Assembly (NCBI GenBank): GCA_934654755.1
Contig: CAKUGQ010000014.1
Span: forward strand, 1-62,327
DNA length: 62,327 bases
Source: an uncultured Oscillospiraceae bacterium
GTDB lineage: Bacteria; Bacillota; Clostridia; Oscillospirales; Oscillospiraceae
Reading direction: 5' to 3'
Every line of letters begins with the position of its first letter. Position 1 is the stretch's first letter. The notes under the pieces were generated by a model that was not told the origin of the DNA, ran no database searches, and saw nothing but the letters and a program-made list of their open reading frames with translations. This document shows positions 23,766-32,639 of this stretch, piece by piece. A program made the translations under genes and the position numbers.

Positions 23766-24535
23766 TGGAAAATGTCGGAAAGGGCGCAAGCGAGCTGTTC
23801 CGGTTTTCCTTCTTTGGGCTGTTTGACGTTACGATCACGGAGACGACCGTCTCTTCCTTTGCGGTGATGGTCTCGCTCATCATTGCGGCATGGCTGCTCG
23901 GCAGAAACCTGCAAAAGCGGCCCGGCCGACGTCAGGCACTGGTCGAAAAGCTTGTTTCGATGCTCTATGATCTTGTTTCATCCACGATGGGGCAGCACAA
24001 TCTCGGTTTTGCGCCGTATATCGGCGCACTGTTCCTTTCGTCGGTGGGCGGAACCTTTATCGGTATGACGGGCTTTTTCCGCAGCACGACATCGGACATC
24101 AGCACCACGCTCGTCTGGGCGCTGGTGACGACCGCACTGGTCTGGTACAACACGATCAAGCGTAACGGTGTCCTCGGCTGGCTCAAGGGCTTTACGGAGC
24201 CGATTGTCGTGATGACGCCGATGAACCTCGTCAGTGAGGTGGCACAGCCGCTGTCGCTGGCTTTCCGTCATTTCGGCAATGTGGCCGGCGGCGGCGTTCT
24301 GACCTCGCTGATCTACGCGGCGCTGGCGCTGTTGAGCTCCGTGGCGCTCGGCTGGGTGCCGAATCAGTTCATCGCGAACATCCCCATCCTGCAGGTGGGC
24401 ATTCCGGCGATTCTGTCGATTTATTTCGACGTTTTTTCCGGCTTCATTCAGGCGCTGGTGTTCTGTATGCTGACTATGGTTTATGTCGGCGCGGCCTGCC
24501 CTCCGCCGGAGGAAAAGCCGGCCGCCGTCGGGTGA
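23765..24535 (+). CDS. atpB: ATP synthase Fo subunit a
   Basis: A 256-residue polytopic subunit forming the ion half-channels against the c-ring. The essential stator arginine is R168 in PLSLAFRHFGNVAGG; the later helices include GIPAILSIYFDVFSGFIQALVF. A ribosome site GGAGGTG precedes the ATG. The downstream gap to atpE (70 bp) carries only the atpE ribosome site. Confidence 0.95.
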   Translation: MENVGKGASELFRFSFFGLFDVTITETTVSSFAVMVSLIIAAWLLGRNLQKRPGRRQALVEKLVSMLYDLVSSTMGQHNLGFAPYIGALFLSSVGGTFIGMTGFFRSTTSDISTTLVWALVTTALVWYNTIKRNGVLGWLKGFTEPIVVMTPMNLVSEVAQPLSLAFRHFGNVAGGGVLTSLIYAALALLSSVALGWVPNQFIANIPILQVGIPAILSIYFDVFSGFIQALVFCMLTMVYVGAACPPPEEKPAAVG

Positions 24536-24605
24536 CGGCGATTCGACATTCAATATGTGAATAGACACTCGATATATCAAAAGTACTACTCAGGAGGAAA
24601 CTACA

Positions 24606-24839
24606 ATGGAACTCGCAAAAGGTTTGATCGCAATCGGTGCAGGTCTCTGCATGGGCATCGGCGCCATCGGCCCGGCTATCGGCGAAGGCAATGCCGTCGG
24701 TAAAGCGCTGGAGGGCATGGCCCGTCAGCCCGACGCGGCCGGAACGCTGCGTACCAACATGATTCTCGGCTGCGCCATCACCGAAACCACCGGCATTTAT
24801 TCGCTGGTCGTCGCGCTTCTTTTGATCTTCGCGTTCTGA
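24606..24839 (+). CDS. atpE: ATP synthase c-subunit, two-carboxylate Na+-type
   Basis: A 77-residue hairpin of two membrane helices. Helix 2 has ITETTGIYS with E60, T61 and Y65, matching the Na+-coordinating E65/S66/Y70 of Ilyobacter-type rings. Helix 1 has a glutamate, E27 (GPAIGEGN), at the position of Ilyobacter Q32; the 33-residue spacing to E60 is the same. A glutamate in both helices is the two-carboxylate pattern described for the Fusobacterium nucleatum Na+ c-ring. Na+ coupling is therefore the likely mode, but this is inferred from ligands only. ATG after AGGAGGAA. Confidence 0.95.
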   Translation: MELAKGLIAIGAGLCMGIGAIGPAIGEGNAVGKALEGMARQPDAAGTLRTNMILGCAITETTGIYSLVVALLLIFAF

Positions 24840-24876
24840 GGCGTATCTCTCGGAACCGTAGAAAGGAGGGATTGCC

Positions 24877-25395
24877 TTGTACCTTTTCGGTGAATCCGGC
24901 GACTTCATCTCGCTGGAGCTGTGGACCAGTATTTTTACTCTGTGCAATCTGCTCATTCTTTTCTTCGTGCTGCGGAAGCTGCTGTTCAAGCCTGTGAAAA
25001 ATATGATCGACTCGCGTCAGAAGGAGATCGACGATCTCTATGCGGACGCCGGAAAATCCAAGGCAGAGGCTGAGACCATGCGCGCGGAGTATGAGCAGCG
25101 GCTTGCCGCCGCGAAGCGCGAAAGCGACGAGCTGGTGCGCGATGCGCATCGCCGCGCTGAGCGGAATGCCGAGGAGATCCTGAACGATGCACGCGCACAG
25201 GCACAGCAAACGCTTCGCCGTGCCGACGAGCAGATCGAGCAGGAGAAGCGCCGTGCGGCAAACGAGCTGAAAAACGATGTGTCCGTGATCGCGGTGGACA
25301 TTGCTTCGGCGGTGCTGGCACGCGACGTCAAGGCCGATGAGCAGAGCGAGCTGATCGATTCGTTCATTGACCGGCTGGGGCAGCGCCATGATTGA
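24877..25395 (+). CDS. atpF: ATP synthase Fo subunit b
   Basis: A 172-residue stator stalk: one N-terminal membrane helix (about 14-35, ending RKLLFKPVKNMIDSRQKEI) then a long Ala/Glu/Arg coiled coil. The start is TTG with GAAAGGAGGG upstream; no ATG is near. It overlaps atpH by 8 bp. Confidence 0.93.
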   Translation: MYLFGESGDFISLELWTSIFTLCNLLILFFVLRKLLFKPVKNMIDSRQKEIDDLYADAGKSKAEAETMRAEYEQRLAAAKRESDELVRDAHRRAERNAEEILNDARAQAQQTLRRADEQIEQEKRRAANELKNDVSVIAVDIASAVLARDVKADEQSELIDSFIDRLGQRHD

Positions 25396-25921
25396 CGCCG
25401 CTGCCTATGGCAAGGCGCTGTTCGACCTTGCCTGCCCCGAGGGGCGTGATGAGATTGTACGCGGGCAGCTCCACGCAGCCGCACGGGCCGTGACACAGAC
25501 GCCCGGCTATGTGACGCTGATGGACACGCCCGCCGTCGCCACCGAGGAAAAACTCACGCTGCTGCGTGAGGCCTTCGGCGAATGCGACGAATATCTGCGA
25601 AATTTTTTGTGCATTTTGTGTCGCGAGCGGTCGATGTACGCGCTCGGTGACTGCTGTGAAGCCTTTGACACGGCCTACGACGAACACCATGGCATTCTGC
25701 GGGCAACTGCTGCGACTGCCGTGGCGATGAGCGACGCGCAGCGCAGCGCCCTGTGCGACCGGCTGCACGCGCTGACCGGCCGGAGAATTGTGCTGGAAAA
25801 CCGCGTCGATCCGGCACTGCTCGGCGGCGTTACGCTGCGTTACGGCAGTGTCGAACTGGACGACAGTATCCGCGGCAGGTTGGAGCGGCTGCGCCGCAGT
25901 CTGCAAGAAACGACAGTATAA
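25388..25921 (+). CDS. atpH: ATP synthase F1 subunit delta
   Basis: A 177-residue peripheral stalk subunit that joins b to the alpha3beta3 head. It begins IDAAAYGKALFDLA, the conserved OSCP/delta opening (YAKALF), and ends LGGVTLRYGSVELDDSIRGR, the conserved C-terminal signature. The ATG lies inside the atpF end, so translation is coupled. Confidence 0.92.
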   Translation: MIDAAAYGKALFDLACPEGRDEIVRGQLHAAARAVTQTPGYVTLMDTPAVATEEKLTLLREAFGECDEYLRNFLCILCRERSMYALGDCCEAFDTAYDEHHGILRATAATAVAMSDAQRSALCDRLHALTGRRIVLENRVDPALLGGVTLRYGSVELDDSIRGRLERLRRSLQETTV

Positions 25922-25934
25922 GGTTGGTGAAACA

Positions 25935-27443
25935 GTGAACCTGAATATTCAAGAGATCGGAAAGCTGCTGCAGGATCAGATCAAAAGCTACTCCAACATA
26001 ACGCAGCAGGATGAGATCGGCTACGTCGTACAGGTCGGCGACGGCATTGCCAAGCTTCACGGCCTGGAAAAGTGCCGCGCGAACGAGCTTTTGACATTTG
26101 AAAACGGCTCGGTCGGAATGGCGCTGAATCTGGAGGAGCATTTTGTCAGCGCGGTTGTGCTGGGCAGCGATGTCGGCATCAGCGAAGGCAGTGTGGTCAA
26201 GCGTACGGGTCGTGTCGTATCCGTGCCGGTCGGGGAGGCGTTGGTCGGCCGCGTGGTTGACGCACTCGGCCGCCCCATTGACGGCCGCGGCCCGATCGAT
26301 TTCAAGGAGATTCGGCCCATTGAGCGCAGTGCTCCCGGCGTTATTGAGAGGAAGAGCGTCTCCGTGCCGCTGCAGACGGGGATTAAGGCCGTCGATTCCA
26401 TGATCCCCATCGGTCGCGGCCAGCGCGAGCTGATTATCGGCGACCGCCAGACCGGCAAGACGGCCATTGCGCTTGATACCATTCTCAACCAGCGCGGCAA
26501 GGACGTGCTGTGCATCTATGTTGCCATCGGTCAAAAGCGTTCGACCGTTGCGCAGATTGTTGACACACTGGAGAAAAACGCCGCGATGGAGTATACCATC
26601 GTCGTGTCCGCCACGGCCTCGGAGCCTGCGCCGCTGCAATATATCGCGCCCTACTCCGGCTGCACGATGGGCGAGTACTTTATGGATCAGGGCAGAGACG
26701 TCCTGATCGTTTACGATGATCTTTCCAAGCACGCAGTAGCGTATCGTGCCATGTCGCTGCTGATCCGCCGCCCGCCCGGACGCGAGGCCTATCCCGGCGA
26801 CGTCTTTTACCTGCATTCGCGTCTGCTGGAGCGTGCGGCGCGGCTGTCGTCGGAGCACGGCGGCGGATCGCTGACGGCGCTGCCCATCGTGGAAACGCAG
26901 GCCGGGGATGTTTCGGCCTATATTCCGACAAACGTGATTTCCATCACCGACGGGCAGATCTACCTGGAGCCGGAGCTGTTCCATGCGGGCGTGCGCCCGG
27001 CCATCAACCCCGGCATCTCCGTCTCCCGCGTGGGAGGCAGCGCCCAGATCAAGGCAATGAAGCAGGTCGCCGGTCCGCTGAAGCTGATGTACTCACAGTA
27101 CCGTGAGCTTCAGGCCTTTGCGCAGTTCGGCTCGGATCTCGACGCGGATACCCGTGCGCGTCTGTCGCAGGGCGAGCGTATTGTTGAGGCGCTCAAGCAG
27201 AACCGCAACAGCCCCATAGACGCGGCGCTCCAGGTGTGTGTCCTGTATGCCGTAGTCAAGGATTTGCTGGAGCAGGTGCCCGTCGGCCGTATCCGCGATT
27301 TTGAAGCCGCTCTGCTTGAGGAGCTGACGCTGCATCATCCCGAGATTCCGCAGGCCATCGGAGAGACCGGGACACTGAGCGGGGAAAACGAAGCCGCACT
27401 GCGCGCCGTCATCGGCGCCGTGAGCGCCCGCTTCACAGGATAA
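25935..27443 (+). CDS. atpA: ATP synthase F1 subunit alpha
   Basis: A 502-residue non-catalytic nucleotide-binding subunit. P-loop GDRQTGKT, the signature PAINPGISVSRVGGSAQ, and the VGRVVDALGRPIDGRG segment are present. The start is GTG at 25935 with a weak AAGGTTGG site; the protein then has the standard length, and upstream codons overlap atpH. Confidence 0.96.
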   Translation: MNLNIQEIGKLLQDQIKSYSNITQQDEIGYVVQVGDGIAKLHGLEKCRANELLTFENGSVGMALNLEEHFVSAVVLGSDVGISEGSVVKRTGRVVSVPVGEALVGRVVDALGRPIDGRGPIDFKEIRPIERSAPGVIERKSVSVPLQTGIKAVDSMIPIGRGQRELIIGDRQTGKTAIALDTILNQRGKDVLCIYVAIGQKRSTVAQIVDTLEKNAAMEYTIVVSATASEPAPLQYIAPYSGCTMGEYFMDQGRDVLIVYDDLSKHAVAYRAMSLLIRRPPGREAYPGDVFYLHSRLLERAARLSSEHGGGSLTALPIVETQAGDVSAYIPTNVISITDGQIYLEPELFHAGVRPAINPGISVSRVGGSAQIKAMKQVAGPLKLMYSQYRELQAFAQFGSDLDADTRARLSQGERIVEALKQNRNSPIDAALQVCVLYAVVKDLLEQVPVGRIRDFEAALLEELTLHHPEIPQAIGETGTLSGENEAALRAVIGAVSARFTG

Positions 27444-27455
27444 GGAGCGTGTTTT

Positions 27456-28304
27456 ATGGCAGGCTCCGGAATGAAGCAAATCAAAAACCGTATCCGCAGT
27501 ATTGAAAGCACGCGGCAGATCACAAAAGCGATGGAGCTGGTCGCCACCTCCAAGCTGCGACATGCGCGTGAGCGTGTGGAGCGCGCCAGACCCTACTGTG
27601 AGGTGCTCGGTGAGGCCATCGGCGCGCTGCGCGCGGCTGCGCACGGCGAAACGTGCGATTACCTCGACGCACGTCCGATCGAAAAAATCTGCCTCGTTGT
27701 GATCGGCGGCGACCGCGGACTCGCCGGCGGCTATAACGCCAATCTTTTCCGGCTTGTTGAGGCGCAGAGGGGCGATATCCCCCTTTGCGTGCTGCCCGTC
27801 GGGAAAAAGACGCTGGAGTATTTTGAGCATCGCAGCTGGGAGCGTGTGAGCGATGCCTTCGGTAAGACGGCCGATGTGGGCGTGGGTGACTGCGTGCAGC
27901 TTGCCCGCCTTCTGTGCGAGGGCTATCATGAAGGCCGCTTTGATCGCGTTGTACTGGCCTATACGCAGTTCACTTCCATGCTCTCGCAGACACCACGGTT
28001 GGATACGCTGCTGCCGCTGCAATTTGATCCGGCGGAAACCGACCGCCATGCCGATGCGTTGGCGGATGCCGAGCCGGAGGCGCTGCTGCATGCAATTGTA
28101 CCGCAGTACGTTGCCGGCCTGCTCTACGGCGCATTGTGCGAAGCTTCGGCTTCAGAGCACGGCGCCCGCCGTACGGCAATGAACGCCGCAAATAAAAACG
28201 CCGGCGAGCTGATCGACTCGCTGACGCTTCGCTACCACCGTGCCCGCCAGGCTGCCGTCACGCAGGAGCTGACCGAGATCGTCTCCGGCGCGCAGGCGCT
28301 CTAG
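27456..28304 (+). CDS. atpG: ATP synthase F1 subunit gamma
   Basis: A 282-residue rotor shaft. The N-terminal helix MKQIKNRIRSIESTRQITKAM and the C-terminal helix AMNAANKNAGELIDSLTLRY (with the RQAAVTQELTEIVSGA end) are the conserved coiled-coil termini; VIGGDRGLAGGYNAN is the middle signature. ATAAGGAGCG precedes the ATG. Confidence 0.96.
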   Translation: MAGSGMKQIKNRIRSIESTRQITKAMELVATSKLRHARERVERARPYCEVLGEAIGALRAAAHGETCDYLDARPIEKICLVVIGGDRGLAGGYNANLFRLVEAQRGDIPLCVLPVGKKTLEYFEHRSWERVSDAFGKTADVGVGDCVQLARLLCEGYHEGRFDRVVLAYTQFTSMLSQTPRLDTLLPLQFDPAETDRHADALADAEPEALLHAIVPQYVAGLLYGALCEASASEHGARRTAMNAANKNAGELIDSLTLRYHRARQAAVTQELTEIVSGAQAL

Positions 28305-28326
28305 GCGGCCGAAAGGAGAACCGCTT

Positions 28327-29730
28327 ATGCAAGAGAAAATCACCGGCAGAGTCATCCAGATTACCGGCCCTGTGCTGGACGTTCGTTTTCCGGACGGGCA
28401 CCTTCCCGCGCTGCTGAATGCCGTCGAGATTCCGCTGGATGACGGCGGTAAGCTCGTCTGTGAGGTTGCCCAGCAGCTTGGCGACGACGTGGTGCGCTGC
28501 ATTGCCATGAGCTCCACCGACGGTATGAGCCGCGGTATGGAGGCAATCGATACCGGCGCGCCTATTAAGGTCCCCGTCGGTCCGGAGACGCTCGGACGGA
28601 TGTTCAATCTGCTCGGCAGAGCCATTGACGAAAAGCCCCAACCCATTACCTGCGAGAAGTGGAGCATCCACCGCGACCCGCCCAGCTATGAGCAGCAGGA
28701 AAGCACAACGGAGCTGCTGGAGACGGGCATCAAGGTCGTTGACCTTATCGCACCCTATGCCAAGGGAGGCAAGATCGGTCTGTTCGGCGGCGCGGGCGTG
28801 GGTAAGACCGTGCTGATTATGGAACTGATCAACAATGTTGCCCGTCAGCACGGCGGCATTTCCGTTTTTGCCGGCGTCGGCGAGCGTACCCGCGAGGGCA
28901 ACGACCTGTATCACGAAATGAAAGAGTCCGGCGTGCTCGAAAAAACCGCGCTGGTCTATGGCCAGATGAACGAGCCGCCCGGAGCAAGAATGCGCGTGGC
29001 GCTTTCCGGTCTGACGATGGCGGAGTATTTCCGCGACCGCGAGAACCAGGACGTGCTGCTGTTTATCGACAATATTTTCCGCTTTACGCAGGCAGGCTCC
29101 GAGGTCTCGGCACTTCTGGGCAGAATGCCCTCCGCGGTTGGCTATCAGCCGACGCTGGCGACCGAAATGGGCGCGCTTCAGGAACGTATCACCTCCACGC
29201 GGAAGGGATCCATTACCTCCGTGCAGGCGGTCTATGTTCCCGCCGACGACCTGACCGACCCCGCACCTGCCACCACCTTCGCTCATCTTGACGCGACCAC
29301 CGTACTGGACCGCGGCATTGCCTCGTTGGGCATTTACCCGGCGGTCGATCCGCTGGAATCCACTTCCCGTATCCTTACGCCGGATATCGTCGGAGCGGAG
29401 CATTACGAGGTTGCGCGCGAGACGCAGCGCATTTTGCAGCGCTATCAGGAGCTGCGTGACATCATTGCCATCATGGGTATGGATGAACTGAGCGAGGAGG
29501 ATAAGCTCACCGTCAGCCGCGCCAGAAAGATCCAGCGCTTCCTGTCGCAGCCGTTTTCCGTTGCGGAGCAGTTTACCGGAATGCAGGGGAAGTACGTCCC
29601 GCTGCGCGAAACGATCCGCGGCTTCCGCGAGATTCTGGAGGGCAAGCATGACGATCTGCCCGAGTCGGCCTTCCTCTTTGTCGGCACGATCGACGAGGCC
29701 GTGGAGAAGGCAAAGGGGAGCGCACGATGA
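28327..29730 (+). CDS. atpD: ATP synthase F1 subunit beta (catalytic)
   Basis: A 467-residue catalytic subunit. P-loop GGAGVGKTV, the catalytic glutamate segment GVGERTREGNDLYHEM, the DELSEED loop as DELSEEDKLTV, and VPADDLTDPAPATTF are all intact. The ribosome site is AAAGGAGAA. The stop overlaps the atpC start. Confidence 0.97.
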   Translation: MQEKITGRVIQITGPVLDVRFPDGHLPALLNAVEIPLDDGGKLVCEVAQQLGDDVVRCIAMSSTDGMSRGMEAIDTGAPIKVPVGPETLGRMFNLLGRAIDEKPQPITCEKWSIHRDPPSYEQQESTTELLETGIKVVDLIAPYAKGGKIGLFGGAGVGKTVLIMELINNVARQHGGISVFAGVGERTREGNDLYHEMKESGVLEKTALVYGQMNEPPGARMRVALSGLTMAEYFRDRENQDVLLFIDNIFRFTQAGSEVSALLGRMPSAVGYQPTLATEMGALQERITSTRKGSITSVQAVYVPADDLTDPAPATTFAHLDATTVLDRGIASLGIYPAVDPLESTSRILTPDIVGAEHYEVARETQRILQRYQELRDIIAIMGMDELSEEDKLTVSRARKIQRFLSQPFSVAEQFTGMQGKYVPLRETIRGFREILEGKHDDLPESAFLFVGTIDEAVEKAKGSAR

Positions 29731-30128
29731 GCGCGTTTCACCTTCAGATCGTTACGCCGGAGGGCGTGGCTTTTGACGGAGAGGCCGAGCAGCTTACCGT
29801 GCGCACCACGGAGGGATACGTCGGTATTCTTGCCGGACATACGGATTTTGTCGCCGCGCTGGACGTTGGTCGTGCGACGGTTGTGACCGGAGGAGAACGC
29901 CGCCGGGCCGCCTGTGGAGGCGGCTTTTTGAGCGTGGAGCGCGGAGAGGTGCGGCTGGTTGCCACGACCTTTGAGTATGCCGCAGATATTGACACCGCCC
30001 GCGCCAAGGATGCAAAAAAGCGCGCGCAGGCGATTCTGGCGCAGCAGCGCGACGAGCAGGAGGTGCGCATTGCACGCGCAAAGCTCGCGCGTGCGCTGAA
30101 CCGCTTGGACGTTGCGGGTAAAAACTGA
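29727..30128 (+). CDS. atpC: ATP synthase F1 subunit epsilon
   Basis: A 133-residue subunit with an N-terminal beta-sandwich (FHLQIVTPEGVAFDGEAEQL, GYVGILAGHTDFVAAL) and a C-terminal helical hairpin rich in Ala/Arg that can brake ATP hydrolysis. ATGA overlap with atpD. No clear hairpin terminator follows; the next gene has its own promoter 21 bp downstream. Confidence 0.95.
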   Translation: MSAFHLQIVTPEGVAFDGEAEQLTVRTTEGYVGILAGHTDFVAALDVGRATVVTGGERRRAACGGGFLSVERGEVRLVATTFEYAADIDTARAKDAKKRAQAILAQQRDEQEVRIARAKLARALNRLDVAGKN

Positions 30129-30148
30129 ACGTTTTTGCGTGTTCCCAC

Positions 30149-30177
30149 TTGACACAATGGCGCTGCCCCGATAGAAT
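30149..30177 (+). promoter_or_regulatory. Promoter after atpC
   Basis: TTGACA, 17 bases, TAGAAT, 33 bp before the zinc-ribbon membrane protein start. Confidence 0.8.
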
Positions 30178-30210
30178 AAGTGCATAGAAATTAGAAAAGA
30201 GGGTAATTCC

Positions 30211-30741
30211 ATGGCAATGATTCAATGTCCGCACTGCAATGCGATGGCAGACAATTCCGACCCCTTCTGCCCGAATTGCGGCAACCGGCTTCCGCAGGAT
30301 GCGCCGGCAGAGCAGCCCGTCCGAACCGCAGAGCCTGTGGCTCAGCAGCCTGTACCGCAGCAGCCCGTGCAGCCGCAGTATCAGGTTCCGCCGCAGTATC
30401 AACCGTACTCCGCTTACCCGCAGCAGCCCGCACAGCCGCAGCTTACCGGCAACGGTCCGGGAACGGCCGGCATGGTGCTTGGGATTATTGCGCTTGTCTT
30501 TATGCTGCCGTTCTATCTCGGACTTGCGGCGACGAGCTTCACACTGATCGGCCTCGGCGCTGTCATGACGGTGATCGCACTGGTTCTTTCCATGCCCGGT
30601 CTGGGCCTGTCCATCGGCGGTGTCTGCCGCCGTTCCCGCCCGAAGGGAAAGGCCGTTGCGGGACTGATCATGAACGGCATCGTGATTTTGGCCTGGATAT
30701 CCAGCTTCGACGTCATCGATCGATTCTTCGCTGCGCTCTGA
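30211..30741 (+). CDS. Zinc-ribbon membrane protein with DUF4190-like core
   Basis: A 176-residue protein. The N-terminus is a zinc ribbon (CPHCNAMADNSDPFCPNCG, residues 6-24), followed by a Pro/Gln/Tyr low-complexity linker (about 30-80) with repeated QQP and QYQ units. Two long hydrophobic segments (about 85-110 and 112-135) follow, ending in a third one near the C-terminus. This is the DUF4190-like plan common in Firmicutes; function is unknown. ATG after AAGAGGG. Confidence 0.85.
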   Translation: MAMIQCPHCNAMADNSDPFCPNCGNRLPQDAPAEQPVRTAEPVAQQPVPQQPVQPQYQVPPQYQPYSAYPQQPAQPQLTGNGPGTAGMVLGIIALVFMLPFYLGLAATSFTLIGLGAVMTVIALVLSMPGLGLSIGGVCRRSRPKGKAVAGLIMNGIVILAWISSFDVIDRFFAAL

Positions 30742-30826
30742 TTCAACAGAAAAGCCTCCCGGAAGGCAAATTCTCATAAGGATGTTTTTAAGCATCCATC
30801 TAAATCTGCCGATTGAGAGTGCAAAC

Positions 30827-30866
30827 AAAAACACGCAGAGTTCATTTCTGAACTCTGCGTGTTTTT
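30827..30866. terminator. Strong bidirectional hairpin
   Basis: An 18-bp perfect stem, AACACGCAGAGTTCA core, with A-runs on the left and T-runs on the right. It marks the left edge of the AT-richer segment. Confidence 0.85.
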
Positions 30867-30883
30867 GTCTACGCTTTTCGTCC

Positions 30884-30912
30884 TTGAAAAACGGTCGAAA
30901 AAATGGTATAAT
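30884..30912 (+). promoter_or_regulatory. Strong promoter inside the AT-richer island
   Basis: TTGAAA, 17 bases, TATAAT, just before the short ORF at 30953. Confidence 0.75.
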
Positions 30913-30952
30913 TACAGACGGTCAAAAGGAAGAGGATTATCAAAGCTATACG

Positions 30953-31129
30953 ATGAAGATAGGCTGCAATGCCGCAGGCGATGCGAAATTTGAAACCAAT
31001 TATCTCGGTCTTACCAATGTAACGATTGGAAAGTGGCTTGGCACAGACTGTGAACTTGTCAGTTTTGAAAACTATAATTGGAAGGTACATTTTCTTTCCG
31101 TTACGGGAAAAGTGATTTACACTCAATAA
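30953..31129 (+). pseudogene. Short ORF, possibly a gene remnant
   Basis: 58 codons encoding MKIGCNAAGDAKFETNYLG through VTGKVIYTQ, of unknown type. A good promoter lies upstream, but the only ribosome-like site (AAGGAAGAGG, 30926-30935) is 17 bases from the ATG, and no nearer start codon exists in frame. That spacing, and the open frame continuing upstream without a start, suggest that the 5' part of a gene was lost. Base composition is AT-richer than the neighbours. It could equally be a small expressed protein. Confidence 0.4.
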
Positions 31130-31316
31130 CCCGACAACTTCAAGTTTGGCGAACTTCCATTATAAACACACCCACAAAAAGTCGGACAGCTGTCGTTATC
31201 AGAAAGTTTCCCTGGCTTGCCTCCTCTTGCATGGCATTGTGCTCGGGAAGAAACAAAAAACGAGACAGCCATTGAAGTGCAGTAGTTGACTGAAGAAGCG
31301 GAGGGTCGGTTCCAAT

Positions 31317-32177
31317 ATGAATATAAAAGAAATAATTGCAAAAATGGGCTTTGGCGAGCAAGCCGAGGTAACCGTGTTGAAACACGAAGAGGATGACTCC
31401 GATTATGCTGTATGGAAGATAGAAGAAGATGGTGTTACTCGTGTGCTGAAAAAGACGAGCAGGCAAGAATTGGATGTTTATGATGCTTTTTTAGCTTTAG
31501 CCGAATGCGGAGCTCCCCGATTTTATAAGAGTATTGAGCATGACAGCGAGTTGTTTTTCCTTATGGAATACATAGAAGGGCGCAACCTGCAAAAATGCGA
31601 CCGGGAATCGTTGACTGCCGCTTTGGATGCATTGATTTATCTGCAGAATATGTATTGGGAAAAGCGAGAGCTTCAAGGCATTGGTCACGGTTTTGAGGCG
31701 AGTCTGCCGGGAAGGCAAAAGCGCGGGAAATATCTGAATGACGCAGAACTGGAGCGGGCATATGAACAATATTTGCAGATTTATTCAGATATTCCGCGGA
31801 CGCTGTGTCACGACGATCTTCTTCCGTTTAACGTTCTGTGCGCAGAGGAACGTGCGGTCATAATTGACTGGGAATATGCCGGAATTTTGCCTTATCCAAC
31901 GTCACTCGCCCGTCTGATTGCTCACTGCGAAGAGGATGAATCGGCTTTTTTCTATATGACGCAAGCGGATAAAGACTATGCCGTAGAATATTATTTTGAG
32001 CATTTATTAAAAGAAAAAGGCATCGACTGCAATACCTACCGCAGAACTCTGGATTATTTTTTACTATACGAGTATTGTGAATGGATTATGCTCGGCATAA
32101 AATACAATGATACGGGATGTGAGCGATTCCAAAAATACTACGCAAAGGCGAAGGAACATATCAAAAAATTGATATAG
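31317..32177 (+). CDS. APH-like phosphotransferase
   Basis: A 286-residue protein-kinase-like enzyme of the aminoglycoside/choline phosphotransferase fold. The catalytic loop is CHDDLLPFN (H165, D167, N172), followed by IIDWEYAG (D184) for metal binding. LMEYIEGRN is the hinge and LKK near residue 45 the probable ATP lysine. The substrate cannot be read: aminoglycoside, choline, thiamine or a sugar are all possible, and many such genes give no resistance. ATG after GCGGAGGG. The gene is visibly richer in A and T than flanking genes and is enclosed by hairpins, so it looks acquired. Confidence 0.8.
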   Translation: MNIKEIIAKMGFGEQAEVTVLKHEEDDSDYAVWKIEEDGVTRVLKKTSRQELDVYDAFLALAECGAPRFYKSIEHDSELFFLMEYIEGRNLQKCDRESLTAALDALIYLQNMYWEKRELQGIGHGFEASLPGRQKRGKYLNDAELERAYEQYLQIYSDIPRTLCHDDLLPFNVLCAEERAVIIDWEYAGILPYPTSLARLIAHCEEDESAFFYMTQADKDYAVEYYFEHLLKEKGIDCNTYRRTLDYFLLYEYCEWIMLGIKYNDTGCERFQKYYAKAKEHIKKLI

Positions 32178-32211
32178 CATTTCTGTTGAAACGCTTTTTT
32201 CTCATACGCAC

Positions 32212-32244
32212 AGCTACCCGACCGAAAAAGTCGGGTGGCTTTTT
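32212..32244 (+). terminator. Terminator of the APH-like gene
   Basis: AGCTACCCGAC/GTCGGGTGGCT with T-tract. Confidence 0.85.
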
Positions 32245-32523
32245 CTGTGTCAAAAAATAATTTCAAAAATTTTTACTGTCAGGAACATTTTTCGTTTCTG
32301 ACCTTGGGGTATCAATGAAGGGGCATTACAATATGCTACTTCCGCCGCAATTGCGGTGACAATTGAATACTCCTGCCCCGGGAGGATACGGGATACGGAA
32401 CTTGCCAAAACATGTGCGGATGTGAAGTTATCAAAAATCTTTCGTGCGGATTATCCGCACCCGAAATAAAAGCTCCGCTTTTATTTCATAAGTTATTCAG
32501 ATTCACGGAGCCTTTCGCAAAGC
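32245..32523. other. Non-coding stretch rich in palindromes
   Basis: No plausible gene. It contains an imperfect hairpin GTCAGGAAC/GTTTCTGAC (32278-32303), CCGCAATTGCGG (32345-32356), GTGCGGAT/ATCCGCAC (32444-32460) and GAAATAAAAGC/GCTTTTATTTC (32463-32487). It could be an eroded mobile element or a structured RNA; I recognise no family. Confidence 0.5.
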
Positions 32524-32556
32524 AAAAAGGACGAACAGCCGAAACTGTTCGTCCTT
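32524..32556 (-). terminator. Terminator of the M29 aminopeptidase gene
   Basis: AAGGACGAACAG/CTGTTCGTCCTT stem with a run of T's on the minus strand. Confidence 0.8.
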
Positions 32557-32639
32557 CCCGCCCGATTGCCTCTGTTTCTCGTTATTCATCTTTATGAGAA
32601 GGAAGCCGAAGGGAGGCTTTTTGTTGTTCCTCGGGGGAA

